Assembly: GCA_030747575.1 (NCBI GenBank)
Contig: JASLKI010000239.1
Location: 1 to 9,056 of the forward strand
Direction of reading: 5' to 3'
Origin: Verrucomicrobiota bacterium
Lineage (GTDB): Bacteria > Verrucomicrobiota > Verrucomicrobiia > Limisphaerales > UBA1096
Length of the DNA: 9,056 nucleotides
The notes beneath the pieces are model-generated. The model ran no database searches. It was not told where the DNA came from and saw nothing but the letters and a program-made list of their open reading frames with translations. The translations under genes and the position numbers were made by a program. Shown here piece by piece: positions 1 to 6,482 of the stretch. How positions within the stretch are numbered: the first letter of the stretch is position 1; each line of letters opens with the position of its first letter.

Positions 1-67
1 AGACCCTCACCCACCCGGCTCACATGGGCCGCCCGTTCCGCGTGCTCGTGCAGTCCCGATAATGTTC

Positions 68-120
68 ATCCGCAGATCACGCAGATAAAAAAAACAAATC
101 AATCTGCGTAATCTGCTGAT
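68..120. repeat. Imperfect inverted repeat, CAGATTACGCAGAT type
   Basis: Arm 68-86 reads ATCCGCAGATCACGCAGAT. Arm 102-120 is its reverse complement at 17 of 19 positions. The 15-nt spacer at 87-101 is almost all A on the plus strand. Each arm also contains a short direct repeat of CAGAT. The element lies just beyond the stop codon of the DUF554 gene, so a minus-strand transcript would fold it into a hairpin with a U-rich loop. That is not a classical intrinsic terminator, because the T run is in the loop and not after the stem. From memory, similar palindromes occur as dispersed intergenic repeats in some environmental bacteria; I could not check this. Confidence 0.65.
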
Positions 121-136
121 TATTTAACCGACGGAT

Positions 137-907
137 TCAGCACAAAAATGTCCAGACGGCGGCCGGGGCGATGACGAGCGCGGGGAGATAGTCGGCCAAC
201 TGGATGCGTCGGATTTCCAGCAGCAACAGTGGGATGCACAGCACGATGAAGCCGCCGGTCGCGGTCACGGAATCGATCAGCAATCCCGCCTCGGGCATGG
301 CGTCGAGCCATTGCTTCACCACGACGGCCAGCAGCGTCAGCGTGCCTTGATAGACCAGCACCGGCACGGCGGAAAAGAGCACGCTCCAGCCAAATGTCGT
401 CGCGAAGGTCATCGTCGAGATGCCGTCCATCACCGACTTGATCGCGAGGATTTCTATGTCACCTGTGAGCCCGTCCTGTATTGGTCCGAGCAGCGACATC
501 GGCCCCACGCAAAACAACAGCGTGCAGGTGACGAAGCCCTCGCTTGGCGGATGTTTTTCGTCCTCCTTTTGCGTGGCGGCAGTGAACTTTTTTCGTGCCC
601 AGGCGCCCATCGAGTTGAGCCGCCGCTGGATGCCGATTTTGCCGCCGAGCCACTTGCCGGCGCCCAGTGAAAGCATCACGACAATGAACAGGTAAACGCG
701 CATCAGCCAGCCGCGCGTCGGCTGCCCGGGGTAGCTGCCGGCGAGGCCGCCCCAAATCATCATGAAGCCGATCGCCAGCGACACCAGCGCGATGGCGAGC
801 TTGAGATTTTGCTGCGTCTTCGTGGAGATGTTGCGGAATATGAACAGCCCGGCGAGTCCCCCGAGGAGAATACAGGCGGTGTTGAGAATGGTACCGAGGC
901 CGGTCAC
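137..907 (-). CDS. DUF554 family multi-pass membrane protein
   Basis: This is a 256-residue inner-membrane protein of the DUF554 (YdfK-like) family. Its function is not established; a transport role is only a guess from its topology. The N-terminus GTILNTACILLGGLAGLFIF and the core FVTCTLLFCVGPMSLLGPIQDGLTGD (residues 125-150, given in part: GPIQDGLTGD), followed by KSVMDG at 157-162 and the VLFSAVPVLVYQG segment, match the family pattern. Hydrophobic segments lie near residues 8-24, 36-56, 70-86, 126-142, 165-186, 189-199, 216-231 and 241-255. The GTG start at 907-905 was chosen because the family starts within a few residues of the GTILN motif and because it overlaps the pabB stop as GTGA, suggesting translational coupling. 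No clear Shine-Dalgarno precedes it. The frame stays open upstream through pabB, but that part is a shadow frame and not a fusion. It is the last gene of the peptidase-pabB operon. Confidence 0.88.
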   Translation of the reverse strand: MTGLGTILNTACILLGGLAGLFIFRNISTKTQQNLKLAIALVSLAIGFMMIWGGLAGSYPGQPTRGWLMRVYLFIVVMLSLGAGKWLGGKIGIQRRLNSMGAWARKKFTAATQKEDEKHPPSEGFVTCTLLFCVGPMSLLGPIQDGLTGDIEILAIKSVMDGISTMTFATTFGWSVLFSAVPVLVYQGTLTLLAVVVKQWLDAMPEAGLLIDSVTATGGFIVLCIPLLLLEIRRIQLADYLPALVIAPAAVWTFLC

Positions 908-2361
908 GCGCGGAGGTTGGTCGACTCCGTTGCAGGAGACAAGGGCAATGCCGACGGCGACAAATTCAGCGCCGCCAGCCAGCCGGCCGCCTTGTTGAGT
1001 GTCTCCTCGTATTCGGCGGCGGGATCGGAGTCGGCGACGATGCCTGCGCCAACGTGAAACCACGCCGTGCCATCCCGACAAACCGCCGTGCGGATGAGGA
1101 TGTTGAACTGGCTCTCGCGGTTGAAGCCGAGGTAGCCGAGGCATCCGGTGTACGGGCCGCGGACGACCGGCTCCAGTTCGTCGATGATTTCCATCGCGCG
1201 AATCTTCGGCGCGCCGGTGATGCTGCCGCCGGGGAAACAGGAGGCCAGCGCGTGCAGATGAGTGACACCCGACCTCAGCCGGCCGGCCACAGTCGAGACG
1301 AGGTGCTGTACCTGGGCGAAGCGTTCGAGCTTGGCCAAGTCGGGCACCGTCACCGAGCCGTATTCGCAGAACCGGCCAAGGTCGTTGCGGAGTAGATCGG
1401 TGATCATCACGAGTTCGGAGCGGTCCTTGGCGCTGGTCTGCAACTCGTAACCAAGCCGGGCGTCGAGATCGGGCGACGTGCCGCGCGGGCGCGTGCCCTT
1501 GATCGGTCGGGTGGTGACATGGTCGCCGCTCAACCGCAGGAACTGTTCCGGCGACGAGCTGGCGAGTTGAAAGTCGCCGCACTGCATGAACGCCGAGAAC
1601 GGCGCGGGTGACGCAGTGGCCAGTCGCTGAAAGATCGTCCAGCCATCGACACCCACTTCCGCGGCCAGGCGATGCGTGAGGTTGGCCTGATAAATGTCGC
1701 CCCGCCAAATGTAGTCGATGATCCGCCGCACGCCGTCGCAGTAGCTTTCGCGCGACATCGTCGAGGTGACTTGCGGCATCGTCGCCTCGCCAAGAGGCGG
1801 CTCGGTGGCGGGCGCTTGGTCAAGCGTGCCGAGTTGTCCGAGCCAAAACGCGGCGGCTGCTTGGGCGCGTTCGTCGGAGCGATCGCCCTCTTCGCCGAGA
1901 CCGGTGGAGATCAGCCACGCCTTGTCGATTTTGTGATCAAACACGACGAGGCTGTCGTAAAATCCAACGCTGCATTCCGGCAACTCGAGGTCGTTGTGGG
2001 TCGTCAGCGGCAAATGTGGCTCGACGAATTGTTTCAGCTCGTAGCCGAAATAGCCGAAGCAGCCGCCGAGTGGAAACGGCAGGTCGATCTCCTCGAGCAG
2101 CTCGTAGCGGTTGGCCAGGCTCTCGAGCAGTTTCCACGGGCTGCCAAACAGTGTGTGGCGGCCTGCAGCCGACTCGATTTCGCAGCGCGAGCCGTACGAC
2201 TCAAATCGCAAAAACGGTCTCGCGGCGACGAGGCTGAAGCGTTCGCCGTGCTCCATCGTGCCGGAGCGCAGCAGGATCGTTCCGGTCTCGGCGTGAAGCC
2301 GTCCGGTGAGCGATTCCGGTGTATGTCGCGTCTCAATTTCCTGGATTAGCGGGTAGGGCAT
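904..2361 (-). CDS. pabB: Aminodeoxychorismate synthase component I (PabB)
   Basis: This 485-residue enzyme of the chorismate-binding family converts chorismate, with ammonia supplied by a PabA glutaminase, to 4-amino-4-deoxychorismate in the p-aminobenzoate branch of cytoplasmic folate synthesis. The variable N-terminal domain includes the GGCFGYFGYEL stretch (99-109). The catalytic domain follows from about residue 200: GDIYQANLT (221-229), PIKGTRPRG (286-294), ELVMITDLLRNDLGR (316-330), PGGSITGAPK (377-386) and GAGIVADSDPAAEYEE (438-453). Lys288 in PIKGT is the residue that separates PabB from anthranilate synthase TrpE, which has Ala there (PIAGT); in E. coli PabB the equivalent lysine attacks chorismate C2. 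There is no fused PabA or PabC domain and neither gene is in the window. It starts 6 nt after the peptidase stop and ends in a 4-nt overlap with the DUF554 gene. No good Shine-Dalgarno is seen before the ATG. Confidence 0.93.
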   Translation of the reverse strand: MPYPLIQEIETRHTPESLTGRLHAETGTILLRSGTMEHGERFSLVAARPFLRFESYGSRCEIESAAGRHTLFGSPWKLLESLANRYELLEEIDLPFPLGGCFGYFGYELKQFVEPHLPLTTHNDLELPECSVGFYDSLVVFDHKIDKAWLISTGLGEEGDRSDERAQAAAAFWLGQLGTLDQAPATEPPLGEATMPQVTSTMSRESYCDGVRRIIDYIWRGDIYQANLTHRLAAEVGVDGWTIFQRLATASPAPFSAFMQCGDFQLASSSPEQFLRLSGDHVTTRPIKGTRPRGTSPDLDARLGYELQTSAKDRSELVMITDLLRNDLGRFCEYGSVTVPDLAKLERFAQVQHLVSTVAGRLRSGVTHLHALASCFPGGSITGAPKIRAMEIIDELEPVVRGPYTGCLGYLGFNRESQFNILIRTAVCRDGTAWFHVGAGIVADSDPAAEYEETLNKAAGWLAALNLSPSALPLSPATESTNLRA

Positions 2362-2367
2362 CGGCGG

Positions 2368-3630
2368 TCAAAGTTCGATTAATTTTCGCAGGCCGCGATT
2401 GCTTTTGAGCGGGCTGACGAGCGAGAGGCATAGGCGTTCCGGCCGGAAAAAATCGCTCGCGACGCGGCGGATGTCGCCGGGCCGGATCTCGTTGAGTCGG
2501 GCCTTGATTTCGTCCGGCGGGATGATCTTGTCGAAGCCGAGCAACTGCTCGCCGACCCAGTTCATTTGGCTCTCGGTGCTTTCGAGCGAGAGCTCGAGCT
2601 GACCGATGAGGTAGTCGCGAGCGCGGCGCAGCTCGCGGGCGCCGGGCGGTTTGTCGCGGAGGCGTCGCAGCTCGTCGAGGGTCAGCTTGAGTGCCTTTTG
2701 CGTGTGGGCGGTGTCCAGCCCGGCGGCGATCGTGAGGCTGCCGGTGTCGTGATAAAAGTTGGGTGTCGAGTAGATGCTGTAGGCCAAACCGTGCTCCTCG
2801 CGGATGGACTGGAAGAGGCGCGAGCTCATGTTTTCGCCGAGGATCACATTGGCCAAGCGCAGGGCAAAGCGCCTTGGGTCGTGCCGTGAACAGGTCCGGA
2901 TGCCGAGCGCAAACTGCGTCTGCTCCATGTCGCGGGTGAACAGTTTGATCTCCGGACGCGCCTGGCCGTTCACGGCGGGAAACCAGCTCGAGCGCTTGCC
3001 GGTGGGGATGCGTCCGGCCAAGCGCTTGGCCAAGTTGAGCAAATCACGGTGGCGGATGTCCCCGGCGGCGACCACGACCGTCGAGCCGCTGACGTAGTGG
3101 CGGGCGTGGAAGCCGGCAAGCTCGCGGCGGCGGGTGCGGTTGAGGGTGCGCTCGTCGCCGGCGATGGAGCGGCCAAGCGGCTGGCCGGGCCAGAGCGACT
3201 CGTCGGACAACTCGAGCACGTGTTGCGACGGCTGGTCGAGTGTCATGGCGATTTCCTCCTTGATGACGCGGCGTTCGCGGGTGATTTCCTGCCGGTCAAA
3301 AACCGGGTTGAGATACATGTCGGCCAGCACGTCCATCAGCTTGGCGGCCTGGCTAGCGCTGGCTCGGGCGTGGTAGCAGGTGCTCTCCTCGCTGGTGCAG
3401 GCGTTTATGTAGCCGCCGAGGCCCTCTATCTCCTGCGAGATCCGGGCGGCGGAGCGGAGCGGCGTACCCTTGAAAAGCATGTGCTCGAGGAAATGGCTGA
3501 TGCCGGTCTCGCCCGCTCGCTCGCAGCGGCTGCCGACGGCCGACCAGATGCCGAGGCTGACGCTGGCCATGTGCGGCAACTCGGCCGTGGCCAATCGGAG
3601 CCCATTGGGCAATCGGGTGATATGATACAT
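2368..3630 (-). CDS. M16 family zinc metallopeptidase
   Basis: This 420-residue protein belongs to the M16B (processing-peptidase/YmxG-like) group and has the usual length for a two-domain member. The N-terminus LPNGLRLATAELP and GSRCERAGETGISHFLEHMLFKGT region are typical. The inverted zinc motif HFLEH is at 46-50 (ligands His46 and His50, catalytic Glu49), and the third ligand is Glu126, exactly 76 residues after His50 in RRVIKEEI, the family spacing. The C-terminal domain carries ENMSSRLFQSIREEHGLAYS (266-285), with the conserved Arg271 and Tyr284 of the R/Y pair, so both halves look intact. No signal peptide is visible, so it is probably cytoplasmic; the substrate is unknown. It is the first gene of a minus-strand operon with pabB 6 nt downstream. 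The ATG at 3630-3628 is favoured by the family N-terminus; no Shine-Dalgarno is evident at normal distance. Confidence 0.93.
   Translation of the reverse strand: MYHITRLPNGLRLATAELPHMASVSLGIWSAVGSRCERAGETGISHFLEHMLFKGTPLRSAARISQEIEGLGGYINACTSEESTCYHARASASQAAKLMDVLADMYLNPVFDRQEITRERRVIKEEIAMTLDQPSQHVLELSDESLWPGQPLGRSIAGDERTLNRTRRRELAGFHARHYVSGSTVVVAAGDIRHRDLLNLAKRLAGRIPTGKRSSWFPAVNGQARPEIKLFTRDMEQTQFALGIRTCSRHDPRRFALRLANVILGENMSSRLFQSIREEHGLAYSIYSTPNFYHDTGSLTIAAGLDTAHTQKALKLTLDELRRLRDKPPGARELRRARDYLIGQLELSLESTESQMNWVGEQLLGFDKIIPPDEIKARLNEIRPGDIRRVASDFFRPERLCLSLVSPLKSNRGLRKLIEL
2849..2860 (+). repeat. 12-mer TTGGCCAAGCGC, copy 1
   Basis: Exact copy on the plus strand, inside the minus-strand M16 peptidase gene. 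On the coding strand it is the complement and is read as part of Leu-Arg-Leu-Ala-Asn. Confidence 0.6.
3016..3031. repeat. Perfect 16-bp palindrome GGCCAAGCGCTTGGCC
   Basis: The sequence equals its own reverse complement over all 16 bases. It lies inside the peptidase gene in the stretch coding for NLAKRLAG. It is formed where a copy of the 12-mer at 3022-3033 meets an inverted, slightly diverged copy at 3014-3025 (10 of 12 matches). Confidence 0.7.
3022..3033 (-). repeat. 12-mer TTGGCCAAGCGC, copy 2
   Basis: Exact copy on the minus strand, read in the peptidase frame as Leu-Ala-Lys-Arg. It overlaps the 16-bp palindrome. Confidence 0.6.
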
Positions 3631-3640
3631 TCGTTGAATT

Positions 3641-3661
3641 AGCGCCCCACTCCGGGGGGCT
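3641..3661. repeat. GC-rich inverted repeat before the peptidase gene
   Basis: AGCGCCCC (3641-3648) and GGGGGGCT (3654-3661) can pair over 8 positions with one G-G mismatch around a 5-nt loop. It lies between the peptidase start and its candidate -10 box, so it would overlap the transcription start and the first bases of a short leader. A role in controlling initiation or translation is possible but not shown. Confidence 0.35.
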
Positions 3662-3662
3662 G

Positions 3663-3692
3663 ATTAAACGGTGATAAACAGGCAGCGGTCAA
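3663..3692 (-). promoter_or_regulatory. Candidate sigma70-type promoter of the M16-pabB-DUF554 operon
   Basis: On the minus strand the -35 box is TTGACC (3692-3687, 5 of 6 matches to TTGACA) and the -10 box is TTTAAT (3668-3663, 5 of 6 matches to TATAAT), with an 18-bp spacer. It points toward the peptidase gene and would leave a leader of roughly 25 nt. It is the best promoter match in the divergent gap. It rests on consensus matching alone. Confidence 0.5.
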
Positions 3693-3714
3693 TCCCGTCC
3701 GTCCCCGTTGGTTG

Positions 3715-3755
3715 CATTAAGAATGTTTGACTCAGGCAGGCTTTCAATTTAACTG
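3715..3755 (+). promoter_or_regulatory. Possible LysR promoter/operator segment
   Basis: CATTAAGAATG at 3715-3725 is an inverted repeat (CATT, 3-nt spacer, AATG). Directly after it is TTGACT (3727-3732), a 5 of 6 match to a -35 box pointing at the LysR gene. No good -10 box stands 16-18 bp further on. LysR proteins often bind inverted repeats in the gap between themselves and a divergent target, so this is the most likely place for an operator, but the match is weak and no clean T-N11-A box was found. Confidence 0.22.
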
Positions 3756-3760
3756 AGCTT

Positions 3761-4639
3761 ATGCAGATCGAGGGTCTGAGGGTTTTTTGTGACTTGGCCG
3801 AGAGCCGGAGCTTCACCAGCGCGGCGCGGATCAACCAGATCACGCAGTCGGCGGTGAGCCAGCAGATCAGCTCGCTTGAGAGGCATTTCGGCACGCTGCT
3901 GGTCGAGCGCAGCAAGAAGATGTTTCGACTGACCAAGGAGGGTCAGTTGCTCTACGACCACAGCAAGGAGATCATCAACACTTTCGAGACGCTCACGAGC
4001 CGGATGCAGTCGCTGCAAAATGTGGTGTCGGGCAACATTCGCGTCTCGACGATTTACTCAATCGGGCTGCACACGCTGCCGCCGTTCCTGAAGAAATTCC
4101 TGAAGAAATTCCCCACCGTTAACGTGCACGTTGAGTACAGTTACGCGGACAAGATTCTCGAGGACGTGTTGGGCAACGTGGTGGACCTTGGCCTCGTGGC
4201 TTATCCTGGCAAGGACAACAAGCTGAACATCATCCCGCTGATGGAGGAGTCGCTGGTGTTGATCTGCGAGCCGTGTCATCCCTTAGCCAAGCGCGGGCAA
4301 ATCAAGCTCGCCGACATTGCGGGGGAAAACCTGGTCGGCTTTCACATCGACATCCCGACCCGACGGGGGATCGACCGCGTGCTGCGGGAAAAGAAAATCG
4401 CCGTCAACCCGGTGATGGAGTTCGACAATATTGAAACCGTCAAGCGGGCGGTGGAGATCGGCACCGGCGTGGCGATTGTGCCGGAGGTAACCATCATGTC
4501 GGAGGTCAAGCTCGGGAGCCTGGCGAGTGTGAAATTCAGCGACGTGCAACTTGCCCGGCCCGTGGCGGTGGTGCACAAGAAAAGCAAGGCCCTCTCCCCT
4601 GCGCTGGAGAATTTCCTGTCCGTCATGACGGGGGAGTAG
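3761..4639 (+). CDS. LysR-family transcriptional regulator
   Basis: This 292-residue protein has the normal LysR length and layout. The N-terminal winged helix-turn-helix spans about residues 1-60: MQIEGLRVFCDLAESRSFTS, then SAVSQQISSLERHFGTLLVE, where the recognition helix lies, and LTKEGQ at 58-63. A linker helix (about 62-90) leads to the periplasmic-binding-protein-like effector domain from GNIRVSTIYSIG (91-102) to about residue 290. That domain includes LVAYPG (145-150) and VEIGTGVAIVPE (231-242), both typical of the fold. The ligand cannot be read from sequence; resemblance to the CysB/CysL end of the family is only an impression. It diverges from the peptidase-pabB operon across 130 bp, so that operon is the first candidate target, with autoregulation likely. 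The ATG at 3761 fits the family N-terminus, but no Shine-Dalgarno precedes it. Confidence 0.94.
   Translation: MQIEGLRVFCDLAESRSFTSAARINQITQSAVSQQISSLERHFGTLLVERSKKMFRLTKEGQLLYDHSKEIINTFETLTSRMQSLQNVVSGNIRVSTIYSIGLHTLPPFLKKFLKKFPTVNVHVEYSYADKILEDVLGNVVDLGLVAYPGKDNKLNIIPLMEESLVLICEPCHPLAKRGQIKLADIAGENLVGFHIDIPTRRGIDRVLREKKIAVNPVMEFDNIETVKRAVEIGTGVAIVPEVTIMSEVKLGSLASVKFSDVQLARPVAVVHKKSKALSPALENFLSVMTGE
4087..4110 (+). repeat. Tandem 12-bp repeat in the LysR gene
   Basis: The unit CCTGAAGAAATT occurs twice back to back and encodes LKKFLKKF at residues 110-117, at the start of the effector domain. It keeps frame and falls in a helix, so it is probably a harmless in-frame duplication. Family members usually carry one similar FxxxFP segment here. 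Confidence 0.7.
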
Positions 4640-4650
4640 GAGAGTCGCAC

Positions 4651-4708
4651 CGCTTTCCCAAGGGGAGCGCCCATCCTGCTGGGAGTGCGTTATTTGAGTC
4701 TCTTTTTT
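4651..4708 (+). terminator. Weak possible terminator between LysR and gspE
   Basis: Downstream of the LysR stop, CGCTTTCC and GGGGAGCG (within 4651-4669) can pair over 8 positions including two G-T wobbles, with a 3-nt loop. A run of six T is at 4703-4708, but it is more than 30 nt beyond that stem and so not in classical position. A smaller CCCA/TGGG stem lies between them (4671-4684). The gap 4640-4759 must also contain any promoter for the gspE operon; I found no convincing one. Confidence 0.2.
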
Positions 4709-4759
4709 CGCAACTTTTGCTGAAAACCGCTGTTTATTCGTTCACTTGCTGCCCGCAGA

Positions 4760-6481
4760 ATGGCACTTACATCGATTAAACAGATATTGGCTGACGCCGA
4801 TTTGGCCACCCCCGTTGAGTTTTTGGACCTAACGAAGGAGTGGCGTGTGGCTGCCGAAAACGGCTCAGAGGAGCCGTTGCTCGCTTTTGTTGCCCGGGAA
4901 AAAGGGCTGGCCGAGGATGCTTTTCTCGAGCGCTTGGCCAAGGCGATGAGCCTGCGATTTGTTGAGTTGAAGGATATCAGCCCATCCGCTGAGGCGCGAA
5001 AGAGAGTGACCACCAAGGTGGCTTTCCAGCATTTTGTCCTGCCGATCCACGCGGAGAACGGCACGCTCGAGGTGGCGGTCAGCGACCCGTTCGACTCGGC
5101 GATGATCAATGCCGTGCAGTTCAACGCCGGCGGCACGGTCAAGCTGGCCCTGGCCCCGCGCAGCGAAATCGAGAAGGCGCTTAAGAAATTTTACGGCGTC
5201 GGCGCTGAGACGCTCGAGGAACTCGAGGACGACGAGGAGGATACGTTCGATATTTTCTTCGACGAGGACAAGGAAATCACCGAGGGCGACCAGGACGCCA
5301 GCGTGATCAAGTTCGTCAACCAGGTCATCTGGGAGGCGTTCAAGGACCGGGCGACCGATATTCACTTCGAGCCGGCGGAGGACGAGTTCCGCATCCGCTA
5401 CCGCGTGGACGGCATCCTGCACCAGACGCCGATGCCGGCGCAGTTGAAGCGCTATCAGTCGTCGCTCATCTCGCGCATCAAGGTCATGTCCGGCATGGAC
5501 ATCGCCGAGAAACGCCTCCCGCAGGACGGCCGAATCAACGTTCGCATCAAGGGCGAGGAACTCGACATCCGTGTCTCCACGGTGCCGACGGTTTACGGCG
5601 AGAGCGTGTCACTGCGATTGCTGACACGCGGCACCATTTTCTTGAGTCTCGACAAGTTGGGCTTCGATCCCAAGGACGAGGGCATCCTGCGCGAACTCAT
5701 CATCAAACCGCACGGGATCATTCTGGTGACCGGGCCGACCGGTTCCGGCAAGTCCACCTCGCTTTATGCCTTCCTGAGCACGATCAACTCCGTACACCAG
5801 CGGATCATCACCATCGAGGAACCTGTCGAGTACGAGCTGAAGGGCATCAACCAGATCGCTGTACGCTCGGACATCGGGCTGACGTTTGCCACCGGCCTGC
5901 GGCACATCCTGCGGCAGGATCCCAACGTGGTCATGGTGGGTGAGATTCGTGATGGCGAGACGGCGGACATCGCCATCCGCGCCGCGCTGACGGGTCACTT
6001 GGTTTTCAGCACGCTGCACACCAACGATGCCCCGGGTGCGTTCACGCGGCTGATCGACATGGGCATCGAACCGTTTCTCGTGGCGTCGTCGGTCGAGGCG
6101 GTCATGGCCCAGCGCCTGGTTCGGACTATCTGTCCAAACTGCAAGGAGGAGCAGAAGATCGACCGCGACTATCTGCGGCAGATCAACTGCCCTGAGCACA
6201 TCATCGAGTCTGGCACGTTTTATCACGGGGTCGGCTGCGAGGACTGCCGCCAGCAGGGCTACAAGGGTCGACTGGCCATTTACGAGATGCTGGTGATGAG
6301 CGAGTCCATTCGACCGCTGATTCTCAAGCGCGAGGCCTCGTCGGTCATCGGCCAGGCCGCGATCAACGAGGGCATGCGCACCCTGCGCGACGACGGTTGG
6401 CAGAAGGTGGTCGATGGCAAGACGACCATTGAGGAGATTCTGCGCGTGACCATGTCCGACGAGCATTTGAAGGAGGAGTAG
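4760..6481 (+). CDS. gspE: Type II secretion / type IV pilus assembly ATPase, GspE/PilB family
   Basis: This 573-residue cytoplasmic hexameric ATPase powers pseudopilus or pilus assembly at the inner membrane. The N-terminal GspE_N-type domain covers about residues 35-148. A very acidic linker follows (150-178, including LEDDEEDTFD). The N2 domain starts near SVIKFVNQVIWEAFKDRATD with DIHFEP at 200-205 and RYRVDG at 213-218. The catalytic domain has Walker A GPTGSGKST (325-333), Asp box TIEEPVEYEL (351-360), Walker B VMVGEIRD (391-398) and His box TGHLVFSTLHTND (411-423). The zinc-finger cysteines are C458-x2-C461 and C493-x2-C496. All key residues are present, so it should be active. Retraction ATPases (PilT) lack the N-terminal domain and the zinc finger, which argues against PilT. 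GspE and PilB cannot be separated by motif; the GspD-type secretin downstream favours a type II system. No Shine-Dalgarno is seen before the ATG. Confidence 0.95.
   Translation: MALTSIKQILADADLATPVEFLDLTKEWRVAAENGSEEPLLAFVAREKGLAEDAFLERLAKAMSLRFVELKDISPSAEARKRVTTKVAFQHFVLPIHAENGTLEVAVSDPFDSAMINAVQFNAGGTVKLALAPRSEIEKALKKFYGVGAETLEELEDDEEDTFDIFFDEDKEITEGDQDASVIKFVNQVIWEAFKDRATDIHFEPAEDEFRIRYRVDGILHQTPMPAQLKRYQSSLISRIKVMSGMDIAEKRLPQDGRINVRIKGEELDIRVSTVPTVYGESVSLRLLTRGTIFLSLDKLGFDPKDEGILRELIIKPHGIILVTGPTGSGKSTSLYAFLSTINSVHQRIITIEEPVEYELKGINQIAVRSDIGLTFATGLRHILRQDPNVVMVGEIRDGETADIAIRAALTGHLVFSTLHTNDAPGAFTRLIDMGIEPFLVASSVEAVMAQRLVRTICPNCKEEQKIDRDYLRQINCPEHIIESGTFYHGVGCEDCRQQGYKGRLAIYEMLVMSESIRPLILKREASSVIGQAAINEGMRTLRDDGWQKVVDGKTTIEEILRVTMSDEHLKEE
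4930..4941 (-). repeat. 12-mer TTGGCCAAGCGC, copy 3
   Basis: Exact copy on the minus strand, antisense to gspE. The coding strand is read there as Glu-Arg-Leu-Ala-Lys, a different frame from copy 2. Confidence 0.6.
6470..6476 (+). promoter_or_regulatory. Strong ribosome binding site for the GspL-like gene
   Basis: AAGGAGG ends 6 nt before the ATG at 6483 and lies within the last codons of gspE (the Lys-Glu-Glu end). It is the only near-consensus Shine-Dalgarno in front of a gene in this window, and it fixes the start of the GspL-like protein. Confidence 0.85.
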
Positions 6482-6482
6482 C

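Noticed and set aside
1..62. Possible 3' end of a plus-strand gene, ending with the TAA at 60-62.
   Set aside because: All three plus frames are open to the left edge and none shows a recognisable motif in 20 codons, so a partial gene cannot be assigned.
908..1708. Upstream extension of the DUF554 frame into a 523-codon reading frame.
   Set aside because: The extra part overlaps the pabB coding region in another frame and is Arg/Pro/His-rich with no family features. It is a GC-rich shadow; the GTG at 907 fits the family N-terminus.
1672..2349. Long plus-strand open frame antisense to pabB; similar antisense frames at 3049-3642 (over the peptidase) and 5609-6517 minus (over gspE).
   Set aside because: They mirror strongly supported genes in GC-rich DNA, have skewed composition and no recognisable domains.
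904..2361. Anthranilate synthase TrpE as an alternative to PabB.
   Set aside because: The active-site motif is PIKGT with Lys288, diagnostic of PabB; TrpE has PIAGT. No trpG or other trp genes are adjacent.
4703..4708. T6 run as an intrinsic terminator of the LysR gene.
   Set aside because: No strong stem directly precedes it; the nearest good stem ends more than 30 nt upstream. Kept only as a low-confidence entry.
4690..4759. Promoter for the gspE operon (TTGAGT at 4694-4699 as -35, or TTTATT at 4733-4738 as -10).
   Set aside because: Neither has a partner box at 16-18 bp spacing with a fair match, so no promoter is called.
4760..6481. PilT-type retraction ATPase.
   Set aside because: The protein has the GspE/PilB N-terminal domain and the paired CxxC zinc motif, which PilT lacks.
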